Shown: one piece after another, positions 58,948 through 64,000 of the stretch
Numbering within the stretch: the stretch's first letter is position 1
Layout: each line of letters opens with the position of its first letter
Notes under the pieces: generated by a model
Databases searched by the model: none
Told to the model about the DNA's origin: nothing
Seen by the model: only the letters and a program-made list of their open reading frames with translations
Source of the DNA: Oreocharis arfaki
Lineage: Eukaryota > Chordata > Aves > Passeriformes > Paramythiidae
NCBI GenBank assembly: GCA_013398015.1
Contig: VZRR01012891.1
Coordinates: 74,191-138,190 of the forward strand
Length of the DNA: 64,000 bases
Direction: 5' to 3'
Position numbers and translations under genes: made by a program

Positions 58948-60017
58948 GTAAACCACGCTGGGAATGTCTCCCTGCCTCTCCTTTTGAAGGGTTTGTGTTT
59001 CACAGGCTTGGTCAGGGAACAATCCCACAACGTGCAGGGCAGTGCCTGCCTACGCTAATTCCCTGTGAATTCTCTAATTCCATTCCAAGTTCTCCACCTA
59101 GTCATAAGGAGAACAGAACGATGGCTCTGCTGGACCGAAAGGTTTGGCCTAAACCATTTGTATCCAATGTTTTTGGCTCTTCCTCTGTCAGCCGAGTGTG
59201 GATTCCCATAACTGTGTTCCTGTCAGAGTACGTGCACTGTATTGAAATCCATGTCAAGGGCAACTAAAATGATTTAGGAACTGATGAGGACTGATAATCC
59301 TCAAAAAAAGACAGCAGAAGAACGGGTTGCTTCGTGGCCCGTGTCTGTGTCTGCATGGCTTTCCCACAGATGCAGCAGGTTCCCTGAATCCCAGGTGCAG
59401 CTGTGTGCCCGTGTTTAATCCCTCACTGGGGACTTGCACACGCTGCACCCTGCTTGGCAGATGGCTCCAAGGGCTGCACCCTCAGCCTCCTGAAACGGGC
59501 TTCTTACAAGAAATGGCAGCTCACCTACAGCACATTTATTTATGCAGGGAGGGTCTTGCCCCTTGTTTTTGCCTCCGTTCCGGCTCTTGACCTTGTCACG
59601 TTGTTTCGTTTCTGGTGGAACCCAACAGTTTCTTCAAGTACTTTAATTTACTGCATCATTGAGGAAGGCTCAGTCTTATGTTGGTTTAATCAATAAAATA
59701 TAGACTGGCCTGGAGCAAGGAAAATACTTGGTAAAGGTGGGGTTTTGGTCTTTTTTTTTTTTTAATTGGGCGTTTCCTTGCTTATTTATGCATAACTGCC
59801 ATATTTTAAAGCAGAGCTTACCCTTATTCCATATGTTCAGTTGAACTTGGATTGACCTCAGCAACAGCTCCATGCAAAGGTCACCAAGGGTGGAAAACTT
59901 TTCTATTAACTCAAAGTCTAGTGGCTTATTTTTATCACTCTGGTGGTTGTATCTCCTCTGGCTGTATGTGTTCTCAAGTCAAAATAGGGATTCAATTTGT
60001 TTCTGATTTTACAACAG
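58948..60017 (+). other. VEPH1: VEPH1 intron 4
   Basis: Donor GTAAAC, acceptor TTTTACAACAG. No other exon was seen. Confidence 0.85.
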
Positions 60018-60227
60018 GTGCTGAAGGAGTGTTTGCCATTTTTATTTGGACACCTGGGAGACCCCAACCACAGTGAGGTGATTCTGAACATCCTGCTGGA
60101 AATATCCAGCTACGAACCCGCAGCCTTGGCCCCTTTCCTTCCGACGCTGAGGGAAATTGGGGAGAGTTTTCCCACTTTGATTGGGCAGACGGCGAAGATC
60201 TTCGGAGCTGTTGGACATCTCGATGAG
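60018..60227 (+). CDS. VEPH1: VEPH1 coding exon 5 (last in window)
   Basis: 210 bases, 70 codons, phase 0 at both ends, acceptor TTTTACAACAG and donor GTAAGG. It reads VLKECLPFLFGHLGDPNHSE, then ILLEISSYEPAALAPFLPTL and IFGAVGHLDE. The following exon, which should begin ERARSCLTYL-like, was not found before the right edge, so the gene runs on. Confidence 0.95.
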
Positions 60228-60342
60228 GTAAGGTGGGAACAGAAGGACTTGGTTGGGTTGGGTTGGTTGTGGTTGCTTTTAATCTCCTTTAAAGTAATAC
60301 ATCCACATATTTCTTTCTTCACGAGAAACCAGCCTGCCCTAC

Positions 60343-60412
60343 CATGAAATCATGGAATGGTTTGTGTTGGGAGGGACCTTAAAGACCATCTTATTCCAGT
60401 CCTTCCCCCTTT
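60343..60412 (-). mobile_element. CR1 LINE 3' end fragment
   Basis: Reversed tail: AAATCATGGAATGGTTTGTG then 'ttgggagggaccttaaagaccatcttattcc'. Confidence 0.85.
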
Positions 60413-61459
60413 GGCATTTAATTTGGGTGTTTTTGGCTGGGCTTTGGGTGTCTGAGTGCCGGGGGTGCAGCACAGGAAGGCACCATCCTTGCTGTTTCTA
60501 CTGATCTGGAGCTTTATATTCATGTAAAATTAAATTTATCTCAGAAGAATCAAAACCAGATTTGGTTTGGCTTTGTAAATCTTATTTCTGTTGTGTGGGA
60601 AGAGGAGCCAAAATCCCATTGAGGCCTGGGAGCCAAATGAAGTTTGTTGTTCTCTCCTTGTTTACTTCCATCCCCCAGCAAGTTTTACTTTTATAAGATC
60701 TGCAGGTGACCACATTTAATTCTGCATTTCGTATTTGAGAGTCAGCATTTTCTAGAAACTTTACAGTTGCTAACCAGCCAATCCTCAGCTGAGCACAGCT
60801 GGGCTCTGAGCAGAAGGATTTCGTTCAGATTCTGTTTTAGGGTGTTGAACCAGCTCTCCCCATCTGGGTCTCTCTGAGGCTCCGTTTCCGCTGAGCTCTG
60901 CTACTTCAAAGGGGCTGAATTTATTTATTTTGCCTTTTGTTGCTGTGATTGTTTTTTACCAATACCAAGAATAAGCGAGGAACCAACTGGCCCTGTTGGA
61001 TTTCGTGTAGTGCTGGAAATTACAGGCTGCACAAAGTCTACAAGGACACGATTCAAAGGATATCTTCTCCTTATATTTTTTAACCTGTTGGTTTATGTGG
61101 TTACACCAATCTGCTGAGTGGAGCACACACAGCCTGCACTGGATAATTAATCTCCAGTCTCCCTGGGGTAAGTGTTGAGGAGCTGGCACCGTGTCCCATG
61201 TCGTGAGTCTGATTTTTTAGGAAGCTGCTGACTCAGCAGCATCCCAGCCCACGGAGAGGACACATTTGTCATTTGTTTGCTGTGTTTGTCACTGACATCC
61301 AGGGACCCTGCGCTCCAGACTCAAAAACAGGGATAAAAACAACATGCAAAGGGTGGTGGAGGTGAATGTTCCAACAGGAGATCAACGGCTCCTCTCTTGT
61401 TTTGCTCTCTAAAAAGTTAGGGAGTGTGAATAATTCTGAATTATGGAAGATTTTAAAAT

Positions 61460-61578
61460 GACAGAGTGGTTTGGGTTGGAAGGGACCTTAAAGCTCATGC
61501 CATTCCAACCCCTGCCGTGGGCAAGGACACCTTCTGCTATCCCAGGGTGCTCCCAGCCCCGTCCCACCTGGCCTTGAA
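61460..61578 (-). mobile_element. CR1 LINE 3' fragment
   Basis: Reversed tail: GACAGAGTGGTTTGGGTTGG, 'aagggaccttaaagctcatgccattccaacccc', 'gacaccttctgctatcccagggtgctcc'. Confidence 0.9.
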
Positions 61579-61636
61579 ATAAAGAATCATCTCACCTGAA
61601 AGGAGAAAGAAATGCTTCCATGGCTGATTCCTGAGC

Positions 61637-61800
61637 TCACGGAATCATAAAACCTCCCAGGCTGGAAAAGACCTCCAAGAACATCGAGTCCAACCATCAA
61701 CCCACGAGTGCCACTGATGGTCTCATCTCACAGCCCCCCGTGTCAAGGCCTTCCCGAAACCCTCCCTCATCACTGCTCCCCCTCTTCCCTTTCCCGTCAC
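61637..61800 (-). mobile_element. CR1-like LINE 3' fragment (divergent subfamily)
   Basis: CACGGAATCATAAAACCTCC, 'caggctggaaaagacctccaagaacatcgagtccaacc', then 'acgagtgccactgatggtc'. The right boundary is approximate. Confidence 0.7.
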
Positions 61801-63507
61801 GGAGCCGTGCCATGGATGTGCTGCCACCTCTCAGACGGGAATCGGCGTCCCCGGCCCGGCCAAGCAAAACAAGCAGGCATGGAAACATCAATGGCAGTGC
61901 TGGAATTTTATTTGTTGATGTTTTATTTCACTGGAAGGCTTGCCTGGGGAAAAGAGGTGGCGAGGATTGAGGCTTGGCCCTCGACGCTCGAGACTGCGGA
62001 TCTGAGCAGCAAATCCTTGCCGGCTCCTCGAAAAAGCCTCTTGTGCTTCCAGGGACCCCGGGAGAGAGGAGAGCTCTGGGTTTGAAAGGCTGCCCCTTTT
62101 TTACACACACCACTTCTCTTGGTGTCAGCGACACTCTCGGGGGGCAAGCTGACATCAGAACTTGTACCTTAACCATAGATTTGTGCAAAGGAGAAACTAT
62201 CTTGGGGCTCAGGGCAACTGGGTGCTTTGATTTATTTTTTTTCCCTATGTTTTTAACCACCTGGGAGTTGGAGTTATTTCTGAAAGCCTTGTGATCTTTT
62301 TGTAGTCTCCTGAACCTGTTTTCAAGAGGAAGAAGCACGGTGCTTTGCCACACCTCATTGCCTGTGCTGTAGCTCTTCACCTTCTGGCTGATGTAATGCC
62401 ATAAAATGCAAGGGCTGCTTATGAGAGAATACACGAATCCATCAAACAGGCATTGCTGAAACAACAAGGGGTTATGTGCATCCAGATAGGCTTTGTGAAG
62501 CATTTTGGATAAGAATTGTGGCAGGGATAACGGCTGCTTTCATGTTGAGCTATTTTGCTGTAATTTTGTTTTGTATAACAGTTACGTATTATATTACTCA
62601 GGCGAGTTTATTGTTCTTTTACCTCACTCCAGGCGAGTAGCAGCATTTCAGCATGGCTGGAGACTCTCCAGCTGGATCAAAGTGACAGGAAAATGGTCAA
62701 AACTGCTCCTCCATTTAGTCTGCTGCACAGTTTGTTTGGAAAACAAAAATGTGTTTTAAATGTTAATTGAGCCTGTGTTTATCTCTTGGAGGAAGGATCG
62801 GCTTTCAAATAAATGAGCGACTGTGCACCAAAAAGTCAACCTCGTTCAAGCCATTGAGGAAAAAGCTCCTTCATCACATCAGCCCAGCCCAGGGTGTAGC
62901 TGGAGCTTCCCCCATATGGCTGAGGGGAAGCAATTTTTCTGATCCACTCTTCCCATTTATCTCCGTCATGGCACGATGCAGCAGAGCTGCTTTTCCTTGA
63001 GCTGCGTTGACTTGCTCTTCACAAAAAGCCTTGCCCGTGATGCTCGGGCCACGTCCTGCCAAAGTCTCCCGGGTATTTTTATGGCCCAGCTGGATTTGGA
63101 ATCAAACTTCCAGCAGTTTTTGCTCTCTGGTTACGAGGTCCCAGAAGAGAGGAGGAAATAGGGCTGGGACCCTGCAGAGCCTGGAGCACGTGCGTGGCAC
63201 ATGAGCTCCCTGCTGGCCCTTGGGAAGAAGAAATCTGTTTGGTTTTGCCTTTGTTTGTGTTTCAGCACAGGCGCTGCAATCCAAACATCTCCCGGTTTCT
63301 GTATCCATCTGCTGAGGACCGGGTGGGCTTCCCTGAGTGCAGCCATGCCCAGTTACCCCAGTGAAGGATCTGATGGGAGTTCCTGAGCCAATGGCTGGTT
63401 TTCCCACTGCTTTTCCCACTTGGGTGTTTGTAGGAGTGTAGAACCCAGTCTGCTGAGGACAGCTATAACAAAGGAACCCTGATGTGGAAATGTTCAGATC
63501 CAGGCTG

Positions 63508-63640
63508 GATGTTCCCCATTCCTGGAGGCGTTGATGGGGCTTGGAGCAACCTGGTTCATGGAAGGTGTCCCTGTCCATGGCAGGGGTGGGACTGGGTGAT
63601 CTCTAAGGTCCCTTCCAAACCATTCTCTGGTTTTATGAAG
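63508..63640 (+). mobile_element. CR1 LINE 3' fragment
   Basis: GGATGTTCCCCATTCCTGGA, 'tggggcttggagcaacctgg', 'gtgtccctgtccatggcaggggtgggactgg', 'tctctaaggtcccttccaaacc' and TCTGGTTTTATGA. Confidence 0.88.
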
Positions 63641-64000
63641 TAGCTGAGCCAGACTCATCACAGAGGAAAGGGGAGCTTGGTGCTGCTGGGGCCCTGATCA
63701 CTGAGCCAGGCGGATCTACCAAGCCTGAACGATGTAGGGCCCTTAAAGAGCCTTCAGGGGTCTGGCTCGAGGTCTGAGGAGGAGACAAGATGTCCTGAGT
63801 TAGGCTGGGTTAGGTAACACCAAGAGGAACAAAAGTCACTGCAGTGTAACCACGAATAAACCGAGGCAGCTGCCTCTTTGTCAGCGCGGGGCAGCCGCTG
63901 TTCCCCAGGGACGGTGACTCAGCCCCAGCACACAAACCCCTCACAGGCAGCAAACAATGAATTCCTGTGCTCAGCGCTGCTCTTATCTCCTCACGTTGCC

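Larger units (their letters stand above)
60228..64000 (+). other. VEPH1: VEPH1 intron 5, open at the right edge
   Basis: About 3.8 kb of intronic sequence with four CR1 tails. No exon was recognised in any frame. Confidence 0.65.

Noticed and set aside
60228..64000. Next VEPH1 exon
   Set aside because: I searched all three plus frames for the expected continuation after GAVGHLDE and found nothing. It probably lies beyond the window.
1..64000. CRISPR arrays, bacterial operons, tRNA or rRNA genes, endogenous retroviruses
   Set aside because: No direct-repeat/spacer pattern, no rRNA or convincing tRNA sequence, and no retroviral gag-pol-env or LTR pair was recognised. The tandem arrays are simple minisatellites.

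Overview
This window is vertebrate nuclear DNA, and almost certainly from a bird. The coding sequence lies in short exons with GT/AG splice sites, scattered over tens of kilobases. The interspersed repeats I can recognise are about 27 truncated 3' ends of CR1-type LINEs, the dominant avian repeat, in both orientations. Nothing bacterial, viral or operon-like was seen. I cannot name the species from the sequence.

Layout. 1-17.7 kb is gene-free: minisatellites, CR1 tails, GC-rich blocks and AT-rich stretches that may hold conserved regulatory DNA. 18.0-22.8 kb, minus strand, carries five recognisable exons of a SLC66A1-like (PQ-loop, lysosomal cationic amino-acid exporter family) gene, which I call SLC66A1L/PQLC2L from homology and synteny. 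It looks like a decaying unitary pseudogene: one exon has an in-frame TGA, the first coding exon has lost its GT donor, and the segment between the last two recognised exons was not found. A CpG island at about 25.8-27.2 kb is the likely 5' end of that locus. The assembly there is damaged: two single Ns, a 245-base gap, and two segments that each appear twice. 27.7-41.7 kb is gene-free.

From 41.76 kb the plus strand carries VEPH1 (melted homologue). The first five coding exons (302 codons) are intact and in phase. The gene continues beyond the right edge, so the C-terminal PH domain is not here. Nested on the minus strand inside VEPH1 intron 3 is a complete three-exon PTX3 (long pentraxin 3) gene at 49.2-54.2 kb, encoding 427 residues. 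A 13-unit GC-rich minisatellite lies directly upstream of its start codon.

The order SLC66A1L(-) / VEPH1(+) with PTX3(-) inside VEPH1 matches, in mirror image, the arrangement I recall on human 3q25, so this is a conserved syntenic block. The genes do not form a pathway. PTX3 is a secreted innate-immune pattern recognition protein, VEPH1 is a membrane-associated signalling modulator, and SLC66A1-type proteins act in lysosomal export. No undescribed biological system was found. The points most worth checking are the pseudogene lesions, altered cysteine and glycosylation positions in PTX3, the PTX3 upstream minisatellite, and the assembly duplication.
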